From: Opisthorchis felineus
Taxonomy: Eukaryota; Platyhelminthes; Trematoda; Opisthorchiida; Opisthorchiidae
Assembly (NCBI GenBank): GCA_004794785.1
Contig: SJOL01006754.1
Location: 285,721 to 349,720 of the forward strand
DNA length: 64,000 bases
Direction: 5' to 3'
Shown in pieces: positions 44,968 to 56,942 of the stretch. Position 1 is the stretch's first letter, and each line of letters begins with the position of its first letter. The notes under the pieces are model-generated. The model was not told where the DNA came from, ran no database searches, and was given only the letters and a program-made list of their open reading frames with translations. Made by a program: the position numbers and the translations under genes.

Positions 44968-46156
44968 CTGAAACGAATGTGAGCGGGAAAAGGTGAGTAT
45001 GATAATAAGACAGAAGCAACAAATCTCATGCTACAGAAAACACCATTCTGAGTCAGTCGTTCAGCTAAGCATGATACTTTGGCATGGACAAAGTAGACCC
45101 GACAGTCGTTTTTTACTGACTCAAGTGGTTTACTTCTGGAGTGAACTCTTTGAAGAATGATGAGTGAAGCAAAACTGGAATACGTCTGAGCACATCAGTC
45201 GTCAACTCTGTTCTTCTGAAGTAACTTATGTACTAGATGTCCGAAACTATCATTGATTCGTGAGCACAAGGCTTCCTTGGAGCAGCCGTTCTCTACGATA
45301 TGGCAAATTCCCCTTAGCGAAACTTTGACCAGCTGAAATGTTTCTCTTGAGAGGCTGCAATTTCCTCGGAGACGACTTGCTGCTAAACTATTAAGCTGCA
45401 ACAGTGGTCCTGCATTAGGGTGTTCATCTGTGAAAGAGACCACCATGCTGAATCAACAGATGATGGCTGAGACCCTGAAGCTCCAGAATGTACCACTTTT
45501 AGTTGCTGACTCCAAGTTAAATCAATAAATTTTTACACATTTTGCGAAATTTAGATAACTCGGGCGTGCAGCTTGCTTGTTAGTCTGCTTACCTGACTGT
45601 TTGCTGTTTGCAGTCCAACTGCTCAGCTCCGTGAACAGCATTCGGTGGAGACATCGCTGTCTATATCCAAATATACTAACTGGCAAAGGGAGTGTACCCA
45701 CAAATTTTGGATATAATCCTTCGCTCTTTTATCAGTATTCCCAGTGTATATATTAAACCTTGAAAGATCTGTATTCTGGTTTCAGTACGGACAAGCAGTA
45801 TATGGGCCATCCATACAGCGGTCGATGCTGTATAAAATGTAATGAATGGTTGTTCGAAATCCTCAGAGAGCCCACTACGGGTTCCACCCCGTTTCGGGTT
45901 CTTCCTACAGACCCATATCCTAAGAAGTGAAAAGCAGTTTGGTGAATGAATTTCATTTTTTAGCTCATTTACATGTTGCAACGCGTTTTCAAAAGAATCT
46001 CGAGGCAACCTGTGTGCTGTACCTTTATGCAAAAGGGTATCAATATGGTACTGGATACGGTGAACGACTAACTCCAGCTTAGTAGTTCGGAAAACCAAAG
46101 CCCTCACTGGTCTAAGTAAAACGAATGAGCGGTGACAATGACGTACCTGGAGGCAT
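44819..46156 (-). CDS. Metallothionein, complete two-exon gene
   Basis: Joined CDS: exon 1 46147-46156 and exon 2 44819-44967, 159 nt, 52 residues. Fifteen cysteines at 5, 10, 12, 13, 16, 22, 24, 29, 31, 34, 36, 38, 40, 41 and 44, arranged as CKCC, CDC, CAC, CKC, CGC and CSCC. There is no His, Trp, Tyr or Phe, and lysines sit beside the cysteines. This composition is diagnostic of a metallothionein, a cytosolic thiolate protein binding Zn, Cd or Cu; which metal cannot be read from sequence. The 1,179-bp intron is GT..AG, phase 1, at Val4. A TATA box upstream and AATAAA downstream make the gene look complete. I found no clear metal response element (TGCRCNC) in the proximal upstream region. 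The protein is shorter than the typical 60-70 residues of vertebrate forms. Confidence 0.93.
45195..45427 (-). CDS. Possible alternative last exon inside the metallothionein intron
   Basis: Open frame of 76 codons plus stop, after acceptor GTCTCTTTCACAG|AT. The acceptor phase (1) equals that of metallothionein exon 1, so the two could splice to an 80-residue protein. The frame has four cysteines (in GNCSL, GICHI, NGCSKE, ALCSR) and an amphipathic end; I do not recognise the family. No AATAAA follows within about 100 bases. It may be chance. Confidence 0.25.
46147..46156 (-). CDS. Metallothionein exon 1 (start codon)
   Basis: ATGCCTCCAG|GTACGT gives Met-Pro-Pro and the first base of Val4. The start has G at -3. 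Phase 1 matches exon 2 exactly. The link rests on phase, donor, strand and the TATA box upstream. Confidence 0.75.
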
Positions 46157-46207
46157 TACTACAATGTTCAGTGGTGAAAATACTCAGAAGTGTTTACAAT
46201 CTCGCCA

Positions 46208-46214
46208 TTTTATA
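46208..46214 (-). promoter_or_regulatory. TATA box of the metallothionein gene
   Basis: TATAAAA on the minus strand, 52 bases before the ATG. Expected transcription start is about 46180, giving a 5' UTR near 25 nt. Confidence 0.7.
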
Positions 46215-49200
46215 CTGTGTAGTTGTTGAGATTAAATGTTGACACATATTTACAGCCATCAAGTACGGAACAATTATTTACGCGAAGCTGCACGAGGGTC
46301 ATTGACGAAATTAGTAGACACAGATGTTTCGGTGGAAGTTTGAACATTCACGGGATTTGGTCCGAGATTGAGTGCCAGTTTGACAGTAGGTGGGGTGTAC
46401 CTACCGACGTGTAAAATGTTCCAGGTCCCATGATTTCAACTAGGGCTCCGTTTAGCGGATGTACTGCCAAGCTGTTAAGTAATTAACACGTAAACAAATA
46501 CCCGTGAAAACCCTGGCCAAGATTAATTTGCGCGGCATTATTTCACGTGACTGTTACAACAGTGATGCCTGCCGTTACCACCCAAAGTTAATACACTTAC
46601 CACTCACTCTCGTTACGCCACACCTGACTCCGTTAAAAAGGCCGAGCTGCGCAAAAATGAAAGTTTTCAAAGTTTTCGCTTCAAACTTGGTACGAGTCAA
46701 CACAACGTGGTGCTTTCCCTTATAAAGGACCATTTGATTTACTGAAATCTTGCCTAAAAGCGTTTACCTAAAATCCATATTTTCTCAGAATCAAGTCTAA
46801 TTGGAGCATCTCACAGCGTTAAGAAGCGATAAAGTTCAGAGCTGAGTGTAAATTTGGCGACAGAGGTTTTCTTCAAAATCATCAAAGGTTGGCCTACCTT
46901 TGTGACCTGTAAGTCTCACTGACCTAAGAGACAAGTTTTGTGAAACGCCCCTGGTTTGCAACTGTACTGTAAGCTTTACAATCATCCATTTCCGATCAAC
47001 CTCCTTTAAACCTACAGCCTAGTTGGATGGAGGATGCGATAGAAAGGAGAATAAACGGCCCATGGAGACCAGAATGCACTATGTCTGATAGCCGGAAAAA
47101 ACATTTGCCTGCCGTTTGAACCGGCACCAAATTGTCTTACTGACCAAGCTTCATAGCACCATTGGAGAGCTGTGTCTGAAGCTAGCTGCTTTCTACCAGC
47201 GTGTTTTCGTCAGTTATTCCCAACTTACTGGGCCAGGATCTTGTTTGCTCCAGCACCAATTGAACACCCTTTTCGATCACGCTTTATGGTAAATAACTGA
47301 ACAGTAAGGTTCTATAAACTAGCTGTTTGGTCTTTTAACCAGAATAAATGAATCAGGTGCACAGTTTACGCGAGTATTGGTCAAACACCGTGAAAACGTT
47401 GCCTCAGCGCTTGACTGACTAAATGTGTGTCAAAATATTGGTATCTCAGATGCGTATACTGGTTGTAGCTCAGATGATTTTTTATCTGTTCGCCGAGCTG
47501 GAATTGTTGCCCAACGGCTGGCCTCACTCGCAATTTATTGAAGTATTATTCATTTCAAATTATGAAAGTTACGTAAAAGCGGAACGGTCTGACCGCTATT
47601 CAAATTAAAATGATGCATCCGGAAGCCCTAAATGAAGAGCTTTCGCGCAAATTGTTTTTGAAGAAGACTTCAGTGAAGCCTTTGTGAGCGTATTCTGTGG
47701 CCACCTGCAAATCGAACTCATATCGCTGTTTGCAATGTCTTAGGTATTTTTCGGGGCCCAGGTCCATCTTTATCCTGTCGTCCGCTGTTCGATCTCCGAT
47801 GGTGCGAATTCAAATATCCATCAAGAATTGCCACAAGCATTCAATTCCTGATTAGAATGTACCAAGGTAGATCAATGTACCCTTTAAACCTCAATATAGA
47901 CACATGTTAGGATGCTCCTCGCCAAATGCAACAGGCTCTTTCCGTCACCCAGATTTGTGTCACCATGCAGCCGGGACAAATCATGTAAGACGAGTTTTTA
48001 AGGCTATGATAATTTTCTTCTGTCCGTTCAGAATGGGTTACGGAAGAATTGTAAAACCGATTACCTGACTATATGCGATGCACTACGCATAAGTTTGCTG
48101 AAAATTCTTCGGCAGCCCACGACCGGTTTCGCCCTTCTTGGGGCTCATCAGGTAGGCGCAGTCCCAGAGTTTCCGTCAACCTTATGTTCTGCTTGAACCC
48201 AAAGTGCACGAAATTAGCGAAATACACTCATTTGCAAACAAATTCGGTTTTGCCAGAGACTCACCTGGAACCCACCTGAATCTCTGGTTCTAGGTGAGTC
48301 TCTCGCAAAACCAAATTTGTTTGCAAATGAGCGTACTTCGCTGATTACCTCACTGTTATAACATGAGGCTGCTAGTGCGAGCAGGCCGACCAAAAACCCA
48401 GTGCCAATGGTTAAGGTGCATATTTACATCGCGCATTGGAACAAACAGGTATGACCCGACAGAAATACCCAGTAGTTATTCTGTTTCAATCGAAACGTTT
48501 TGGATATCTGTCAACTGACAACGCCCAACTGGATTAGAACACTGGACTACTGACAATTGGAGTCGCACCTTGAATCAAATGGTTCAGCTTTCGCTCAAAA
48601 TAAAACCATGATTGTGTAAGGTATAGCAGCCTTTATCCCATTTGAATCTAGGAAGAGTTCACCTGTGTCAGACAAAGGAAGAGACAATGCTGAACATCAA
48701 TGGACCCCAACAAGGCCAGGGTTAACCAGTTTGTGAACTGAGTTATTTGGTCGACCCTAAATCTATCTCACTTAGTAAGCCAAAGGTTACTCAGTTTTCT
48801 AAAACATCTGTCCGTTTGGAACCTGATATTGTTGTGTGCAACTCAACAGCAGGACTTTGAATTTCTGACCGGGTAGAGCTTTGACTAATCAAAATGGTTA
48901 CTTGACTCTGGTTGACTATCTTTTAGCTCAATTGTGAGTTTTGTAATTTATGAATGAGTACAGTGGGAAACACCTGGTCTGTTTCAAGTATGGATTTCAT
49001 TGTATGAAGTAAGTAAACAGTTTGGGAAATCTTTCATGGCCACCTAGACTCTGGCCTCGGTCGCGTGATCAGTATTATCGTGGGTGCATACTGAATTCAG
49101 GCCTTGGCAATTCGACAGTAAAATTAGTCTCCGTTGGCTTTTGAGCGCGTACCACACTAAGTTCGGAGCTACCAAACAATTTTTCCGAACGGTCATTTCG

Positions 49201-49329
49201 TTATTTTATACAGAAATTTCCGCTCGTTGTTCTTTTATTAGGGTTCTGTCCACATGCAGTGATTCAACCGCCCTCATCCCCGACACATTCATTAGTTACA
49301 AACGGTTTGTGGTTTGTAGCGGTTTCACT
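46215..49329. other. Intergenic, repeats only recognised
   Basis: Contains the R1 copy with a fold-back tail at 48080-48344. No frame here combines splice sites and recognisable protein sequence. A 73-codon plus-strand frame at 46504-46725 has no support. Confidence 0.45.
48080..48344 (+). repeat. R1 copy with a fold-back tail
   Basis: The R1 head (48085-48200) is followed by arms 48216-48272 and about 48288-48344, near-perfect reverse complements around a short loop containing CACCTGAATCTCT. Each arm carries ATTTGCAAACAAATT and GGTTTTG. Confidence 0.8.
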
Positions 49330-49440
49330 ATGAAGAGTTTACTGGTCAGTTGTGAACTGAGTGCCCAACATGCACTCCGTCCTCGAGCCAACTTTTGCGT
49401 CAACTACCAACCTGACTCCAGTCTTCCTTATGTTCAAATG
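49330..49440 (+). CDS. Candidate first coding exon, unknown protein
   Basis: ATG with A at -3 opens 37 codons ending exactly at CAAATG|GTAAGT, a strong donor in phase 0. The peptide starts MKSLLVSCELSAQHALRPR and ends DSSLPYVQM. I do not recognise it and found no clear partner exon downstream; the next acceptor-like site (GTTTGTCCAG near 49535) leads quickly to stops in the needed phase. Confidence 0.35.
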
Positions 49441-49731
49441 GTAAGTTGCTGCATTACCTCTGCTCAATGAAAGCCGAAAGTTTTCCAACAAATGGTGCAC
49501 AAAACTCGATCTGATTTGACACCAGTTTGTCCAGCCAGCTGTATCCTTATGGCATTTATGATTCTGGATGATCACTTCATTCACTTTGAGAAACTTCAAA
49601 TACCCTTTTCCATTCCTCTTGGTTGGGTTTGTAGCGGATCACTAGAGCAACTTATCATGCACAAGTTACTTGTCGTAGTTTTCTGACCGCCTCTTCTATC
49701 TACATGTCTGTTATCAAATTATTGAAAAATT

Positions 49732-50180
49732 TTATTTCGGCTTTCCCACTACATTCTGAAACAGAAAATGGTACGAGTTCCGCATGATCGTGTAACACGA
49801 AGAGTCTCTGTGCAGTCGACAATATGATGTCCACTCATGGTAACGTAGGCAAAACGTGCAAGATCGAGAACTAGCACGTTTTGTTTTCACCTGTGAGAAT
49901 AACTTCTGTGACGGACCTTTCCCTGGCACGTGACAGGATGGAGAGTTGCTACAGCGGCAGCATCATGCCAATAACTAGTCCGAGATGGCGTTCCACACAT
50001 TGGACTCAGCCATGGATTGTGTTGTTCATGTGATATGAATAATAATTGTTCTGGTGTCCGTGGTCGTATCTCACTCAGTATCTCCGGTCGGTGCGAAAGT
50101 CCGACATAATCGTTACGATGACTCACCCGAAATGCCAATGTATCACACCAGTCAACGTAACTGAGAGTAATCCTTACCAA
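49732..50180 (-). CDS. Overlapping minus-strand frames with a poly(A) signal, unassigned
   Basis: A 97-codon frame (49887-50180) follows the acceptor-like TTACTCTCAG near 50163. A second frame (49732-49929) follows CTCACAG and ends in a TAA lying within AATAAA near 49734. Both read like protein (for example RPRTPEQLLFISHEQ), but no family could be named and the exon borders are not resolved. Could be chance. Confidence 0.2.
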
Positions 50181-51759
50181 TTATTTTTGTGTGTACAACA
50201 CTAAATATCTGTTTGACACTGAAGCAGGCAAAAAAATCACGGTTTTGACCAGACTGATCGTTGTTAGGCCACCTGGATTCAACCGGAGGCTATCCTTTCA
50301 ACGGGACTTTTCGGTTCATGAATATTGTCTTGCACTAAACGGCTTTCCATACAAATATACTATAGACTCCAAGCAAAACGTGAAAAGCGTTACATCCCTC
50401 TGACCGAATTTCCCTCGTCATTCAGCAGCTCCAGGGTAGGGCTGCAGTTACAATGACAGCGGCGGACCAAGCTATCATCCCGCATTTTGTTTCAAGCACC
50501 GGTAGTCTTAGGTCACAATTTAAATGAAAATCCCTTATGCAAAGCAGGTGGATGTGGGAAAAAAACCGCAGGGGAGTTTTGTTCTTATCTCACTCGGTAG
50601 CTGTGAACGGTGTGAAAAGGTGGTCTGTATGACGCCACGACGTAATGAGACCACTAACAACAAGGGAGTTAACATAGTCGGAATCCAAGCTGTCAGTTAG
50701 TGTGGTTGTAGCATGAGGCACCGTGTTACGCAAAAACGGTTACAGAAGAAGGTTGCGAACATAAAGGTTGCGTAGATGACGCCATAATGTGAAGAGGGTA
50801 GTTAGCTCATACACAACGTGATTTTATTCTAAATTATCACAAACGCCATCGAACCAGGACTAAATGTTCTGCGTTGTGGTGTCTCCAGCACCAACACATT
50901 CATGATAGCGTAATCCAGAATAGAGTAGTTATGAAGCCATCAGATGACAGAGAAGTCGCCACAGAGCGGTCACCCAGTCGTAGTCACTTATAGAGCTACT
51001 GTTGTACCACCAAGATGGAGGTCTGCCCGGCCGGTGGGTAGCTTTCGTAAGAGTCGCTCCTGCTCATGGGCTGGAGGGTGGGACAGGTGAACTGCCAATG
51101 TTCCAGTAATCCTTAAGGTTTCGGCTTTGGTGGTTAGTGAGTTCGTCGGTAGTAGGAGATTTTGGACTTTCAATAGGGATTTCATTCAGCGTGTTGGCTA
51201 ATATGTACCGGAAAACTGAGCAGCATCTTTCAGCTGTCTCATCTCAAATGGGGAACATCAGTACGCATTTCCCGACCCTCAGAGGAGTTAAAAGCCCCGA
51301 TCTCACGGTTGGACCTTGAGGAGTAAGCCGTTCGACCACGAACGACGGATCAGCAATGTAGACAAATCGAATAGCTTGTTTAATTCCACTGACTCCTATT
51401 CAATCAACACAACTATCGAAAGGCTTTTGTCCCCGTGACGCAATTGGTCAGCTGACCTAGTCAATATGATTAGTGGGGGACTGAAAGAGAATACTTGCGC
51501 CTTCAAGTCAACCGCAGCACTCGATCACGCATGGTCTGTGAGATTGCTAGGGATCACAAACTGCTTTGCAGTGGTGATAAGCATAAGTATTAATTGTTTT
51601 TGACAAACACACTCATTTGAAACTCAACTTGGTTTTCATGAGAGACGCAACTGAATCTCTCGTTCATGATATTCTTCAGCTGAATGTGCTGCACATACGC
51701 CGACTCATGTTATATTTGGTACGGTATTCGAGATATCGCAGTATATTTTCATGATGGAA

Positions 51760-52100
51760 ACTACTCACAAGGTTGTTGGAAAACCTTTGACAGCCCACGA
51801 CCGGTTTCGCCCTTCTTGGGGCTCATCACGTAGGCGCAGCCCCCGAGTTTCTATGAACCTTATGTTCTACTTGAACCCCAACTGCAAATTCGTGTATTTC
51901 TCGTACTAAGCTAACTTTGGATACCAGTTGGTAGGCGTGGTTTAAAATATCCGAGACTCAGAATTTTCCGATCAAAATGTGACGAGTTATTGATTCATCT
52001 TGACAGAATTACGGGACTTTAACTTTCATAGCAACTGCTGAATGGAGGAAAAGGAGATGAATCTAATGATAGCACTACCTTGAAATGTCTGTCTGTCTGC

Positions 52101-52142
<42 letters not shown>

Positions 52143-52143
52143 G
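51760..52143 (+). mobile_element. R1 interspersed element with microsatellite 3' end
   Basis: Begins CTACTCACAAGGTTGTTGGAAA, contains GCCCACGACCGGTTTCGCCC and a body through ATGGAGGAAAAGGAGATGAA, and ends in (GTCT)n(ATCT)n. The same order occurs inverted at 31967-32620. No coding frame; probably a non-autonomous element. Confidence 0.75.
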
Positions 52144-54243
52144 CCTCGGAAGGGAGCTACATCATTTCCCAACTTTTTTCACACGGGCTTTGAGGATTGT
52201 CAGTTCTATCTGAATAGGAGAAACACCAAACAGCCTGATGATACACGGAGTGTTCTTTCGATCGGACAGGGAGTGTGAGGGGGTTGAGATGTGTGCTGGG
52301 CACTTTGGTGGCAAGACGCTTTCTTGCACGAGTTGTGGGATTTTCGATGAGGGAGTAAATCTAACGTTGCTCAGTTGGATAATGTCAGTAGTAGGCTTCC
52401 TAGCCACTTATGTATTCGAATTGTTTAAACACGAATGTGGAAGTGAAAATGAGTGGATGATGATGATGAGCTGAGTAAGGCACAAACCTGTGTGACAGAC
52501 GAGGAAATAATTCATGGAAGGGGAAAATAACAAGTGACTTCCAAACTTGTCAGGTGTACCTGATATCGTGAGATTTTAGCTATAATCATATACTGAGGAT
52601 CAAGGCGCTTTTAGAAACGCTATGAGTAGAGTGTTTTGTACTGCGTCCGTTTTAACCCAACTGCTTGTAGCGCACGTGTTCTAAGTCAGGCACGCGCACA
52701 ATGAAAGATCCCATGATGGTATAGTGTGGCTTTGGCCAACGCACATATTTGGAGCTTCTCTCGGTCTCAGTACAACAATGCTGGTTAAGTTCTTTCGGTC
52801 TGAAAGGCCTGTAACGAGCATTCATTTAAAATCCCAATGGGGAAACTGATGATTTTGTTGCATTCCATGCGGAAAACTAACTCTCATCGCCAGTTATCCA
52901 GTTGCATGACATAAATAATTGCCATGAATATTTGCTGGTCACTTTTCTGCATTTGGTACAGAGGAAAATGTTGATAGCTCGGATAACGTAGATGGTCGCT
53001 GGTTTCTTCACTGAGCTGGGCGATTTGATTGCAAACGTTTCATAACCAATCGAGGCGACATCACAAGTGCATTGTTAGGGAGCGTAGCGATGGGTCGGTG
53101 GTTAGGCTTTTAGAACGAGATATTGCTCTCGCAAACCTGTGCACACTAAGTTCATGTTAACGGAAGACACAAGTGAATCCCGGACGAATCTCTGGTTTAT
53201 TATACTCTATTGTCCGCAGAGCATAGGAGTTTGGCTGCGAAATGTTTCTCACCAGACTCAACGGCATCTTCGATGTACAGTGAATTGGAGTTGCGTCGTC
53301 TAATCTAGCTTTGGTGTGTACGCACTGAAGAGATCAGCTCGGCTAGTAATGACGTGACCGAATTGCTAGGCTCAACGGATAGATTGACAGCTATCTGTAC
53401 GACCAACAGTCTTCAGAAAAATCGTTGAACATCTAATTTTACTAACGGGGTGCCACAGCAGATTTTGGAAGACAAATAAAACCCCGCACTGAGCACAGCA
53501 TGAAATTCTGTGGAATTCCATTTGTTTTCTTGCATACGTGGACGTATTCCTGCAAATAGTACGCCGATTCTCAAGGTTGATGGTTTGCCTTGTCATACGC
53601 AACCCTCTGCAATTCACGTCAGGGCACTATCGTTGTTGTATTTCCACACATGTGGGGCACCCGTCATAAATTTTGTGAGGTCCGTATGAAGCAACTAATG
53701 AATACATGTTTGGTGGTTCCAAAACGTTCCCGGAGAACCTGAACTGGTTTCTGCAATAGCCATTTCATTATAAATTGGAGTCCACCATGTCAGCCCACTG
53801 ATTGCGTTTTAAGGTGTAACGTCGGGCATCCTGAGTCACATACAATGCGAGTTGTTTTAATTTTTGTGATAGATATCTGGATGGTGGAGATGTTAGCTAG
53901 CTATAATCCTGGCTAACGCTTCGTTATTTATTGTTCAACTCATATATGGAAGGGCTGGGCTTGCTTAGCCAGTCATTGAATATGTTTTGATGAACCACTG
54001 GTTATCCGAAATCCGCCCTGACTGGCCAAATCCGCATACCAACAGAGACCTATATACAACTTGCATATTAAGCGAAGGTTAGTTAAACCCCACTGCAGAC
54101 CAGTGCCCCAACAAAACCCTCGCGCTGCTTCGATGGGTAACTGGTCTATCGTATTATCAGGCAGATTACATATTTCTTTGTTTATCCTATAGATCTGTTG
54201 AATCGCGTTTACCAGCATCACTGGCGCAATACCAATTACTCAC

Positions 54244-54412
54244 CTGTAGATACGATTGATTTTACTCCGGGCATAATCAATTGCTTTGGCATCATGTTTT
54301 TCAAAAAAATTCTATTGCTGAACTTTACATATAACTGATCACCCACATAAACTGCGGTATCACTATCTGCAGGTGGCAAATCTCCACCAAATTGAAAACT
54401 GCGGATTTGGGA
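54244..54412 (-). CDS. Candidate internal exon, beta-rich domain
   Basis: Acceptor TTTCACGTCAACAG|TCC and strong donor CTACAG|GTGAGT bound 56 codons plus one base. It contains FQFGGDLPP, then DTAVYVGDQLYVKFSNRIF. The V-VGDQLYV stretch recalls zona-pellucida-type domains, but this is only a resemblance. An overlapping frame from another acceptor (54495) is also open, so borders are uncertain. Confidence 0.4.
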
Positions 54413-54550
54413 CTGTTGACGTGAAACACATGAGCGGTGAATAAGTCTTTTTCTCTCTCAATATCTATCATGAACGGTTTCATTCTGCTGTAACTCTGAA
54501 AGTAACCAACTCTGCTAAACAACGACCAGAGAGAACTTGTTCTGTGGTAC

Positions 54551-54697
54551 AGACAATAAGCAGTGGCAAAGCATCAAAGTGTCATTTGTGACAGATTGAG
54601 AATCCACTTCGCTGTGTGCCGGCGTATCAAAATCAATCACAACCATCATCAAAGCTTTCAGATTAACTTTGGTCACATTAGTGTTCACCATCAAATA
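54551..54697 (-). CDS. Candidate internal exon, unknown protein
   Basis: Acceptor ATTGTCTTTTGTTTAG|TAT and possible donor TTGTCT|GTACCA bound 49 codons in phase 0. The peptide has VVIDFDTPAHSEVDSQSV followed by LMLCHC. It lies 138 bp before the next candidate exon on the same strand and is phase compatible with it. Confidence 0.4.
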
Positions 54698-56942
54698 CTA
54701 AACAAAAGACAATTTTCTGCTTCGCACAAGCTCAAGAAAGTTGAAACCGGAAAATTGTATTTAAAGGAAGAGACAAGGTAATCGGCGCAACTCAACGACT
54801 CTGACAGAAGATGCGATGTACGACTGATGCGATTAAAAAAATCAACGACAAATTTTTCCGCAATGAAGCACCACAGTTTTCCAGATACAGCGACGGAACG
54901 CCAAAATATGGGCAATAAATTTGATCCGCTAATTTAGCTACCGAAATATCGAAAGTAGTTTGTGTTCGCCTAATTAGATATGTTGACATCGGCCACTAGT
55001 ACATTAAAACGTAGGATTGTCTTTTTAACAACCTGGCTACTTATGTTTCGAGAGGCATTTTACGATGTCTACAAAAGTGGCGAGTTATTCAGTTGATTTG
55101 GTGACCGGAAGCATTGAGCACACAAATATTTTGTTTTGTCGCATATCTCGGTGTACAGCCTATCTGTATAGGTTTCTAGATAGGTTGGAAATACTCAGCA
55201 TAAAGACATCAAACAAATAAGCGAGTATCTTGGTATACCTATGAGAGAAAAATTCGACATCTATTCTTGGAGGAAGGATATGCTTCGGGCAAGACATTGA
55301 GCTGGAAGCCCTTTTGGAATTCAAATCGGGGACGTAGCAAAAATAGTATAAAATCTATTCATATAAATACAATCACAGAACACAACAGAACTCTGGGCTG
55401 AAAGCACGAATAAACACAATTGAAAGCAAAATTTGCTTTAACAAAGGGGGTCAAACGAACTCTGCATAAGTGATAAACGTTTAAAACATTTAATATCACC
55501 AAAAGCAATACATTTCCGTGCAAAAATACGGTTTCAGAATTACATACTTTTGGGGAAACATCAGAAGTACGTATAGACACGAACGGTTGGATTTCCCAGT
55601 ACTCTTTTTCATTTTTTGTCGTTGTTTTATTGTTGTACTGTTATTCACATGATGGTGATAACCAAGATTTAGCTTGTGGAAGTCTCGATCCGTTAGCGAA
55701 CAATCAATTCATGCCTTTGATCCCGCGGCTTAACCAAATTAACAGTATTATTCTGAGAATTCCTGCATGAACATACGCCCGTGGTGCGTCACAAAATTTT
55801 CTGCGCATCAAAGTATGGTCGAATAGTTAGCAATTACTGGGCAAAATGCAGTAGCTGATGTACCTTATTCGGGGTGAATTTCACAAATCGGAGCATAAAT
55901 AGACAGTGGTGTTAGTATCTGAACAAGCATCGCAGAATATGCAAGGTATCTGATCACAGATCTACAGGTAAAACGCTGTTCAGACTGGAACAATTTTGAA
56001 GAAATCCATGTTACTCCTCAATGATGTTCGATTTTTTTAAAAGCAATTCAAATACTTCGACAGATTACTAAATAAAAATGCCCGAATAAGTTCGGACAAA
56101 CATCACGATTACTGGAAATTTCACGACCAGTAATGTCTTAGTCGCAATATTCAAGGCTAGAGAAGCAGGGGTAAATCATTTTGAGAGCTGAAAAAAAACT
56201 GAGACCTTCAGCTGAGACGTTATACTTTATAGCAAATTGAAATGTCCACGTGTTTTGCACATCCTTTTAACTTCTAAACGTATGGTCAAACGGTTTTTGT
56301 AGAGAAGTTAGTCGCTCACTTCCTATTTGAACCGTTGGCAGTTCTTCATTTCCCGTGGCAGTGCAGAGCGACAGTCAATTACTCAGCTCGCGCCGAACAT
56401 AGCCCCATGAGCGCCACCAACGTGGCGCATCAACACGTGACAAGCGTCTTGTAGGGGAATGTCTTGTAATATCCCGCTAAGGCTGAAACATTGTGACTTG
56501 GGGAACAGTAGTTTGTCATCTTTTGTTCACATCCCATTGATAATCTCACTGTGCTGATGAAATGTTGTTCTTCCGTTCATTGTCTCATCTTATTTTGCGG
56601 CTTCACTATTGCAGGGATAAATGTATCCAACTAATATCCGCATATGTCATAGCCACATTGGTCCAGAGTCCACCGAAGTCGTCGGGATGTTCGATAACTT
56701 GTCATAATGAATGAGGGTGTCCGCATGTTATCCCAATAAAAAAATAATCACACCCAAAATGTGGGTTTATCGCATCATTTTACTGCTTCCGCTGTAGTGA
56801 AAACTGAGAGGACACGAAAGAGAGCTGTTCAAAGTAATCGAATGCGATGCCTTGGAGGCCAAATATGGCCCTTAACTAGGAATTGAGACATATGTGAACG
56901 TAAATTTCTCTCGCCTGTTCTGGTCCATATTGTCTCCGTTTG

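Larger units (their letters stand above)
49441..54243. other. Mostly repeat-bearing intergenic region
   Basis: Apart from the frames at 49732-50180, this holds an R1 tail fragment at about 51600-51760, the R1 element with microsatellite end at 51760-52143, and an R2 copy at 52975-53060. Frames at 50191-50403, 52162-52474, 53372-53617 and 53973-54221 are open but unsupported. Confidence 0.4.

Noticed and set aside
45676..46107. 143-codon minus-strand frame in the metallothionein intron
   Set aside because: It crosses an R1-like repeat (about 45850-45905) and lacks splice or family support, so chance is likely.
53973..54221. 82-codon minus-strand frame downstream of the 54-kb exons
   Set aside because: Joining it would need an intron of about 23 nt, and no other acceptor in the right phase was seen.
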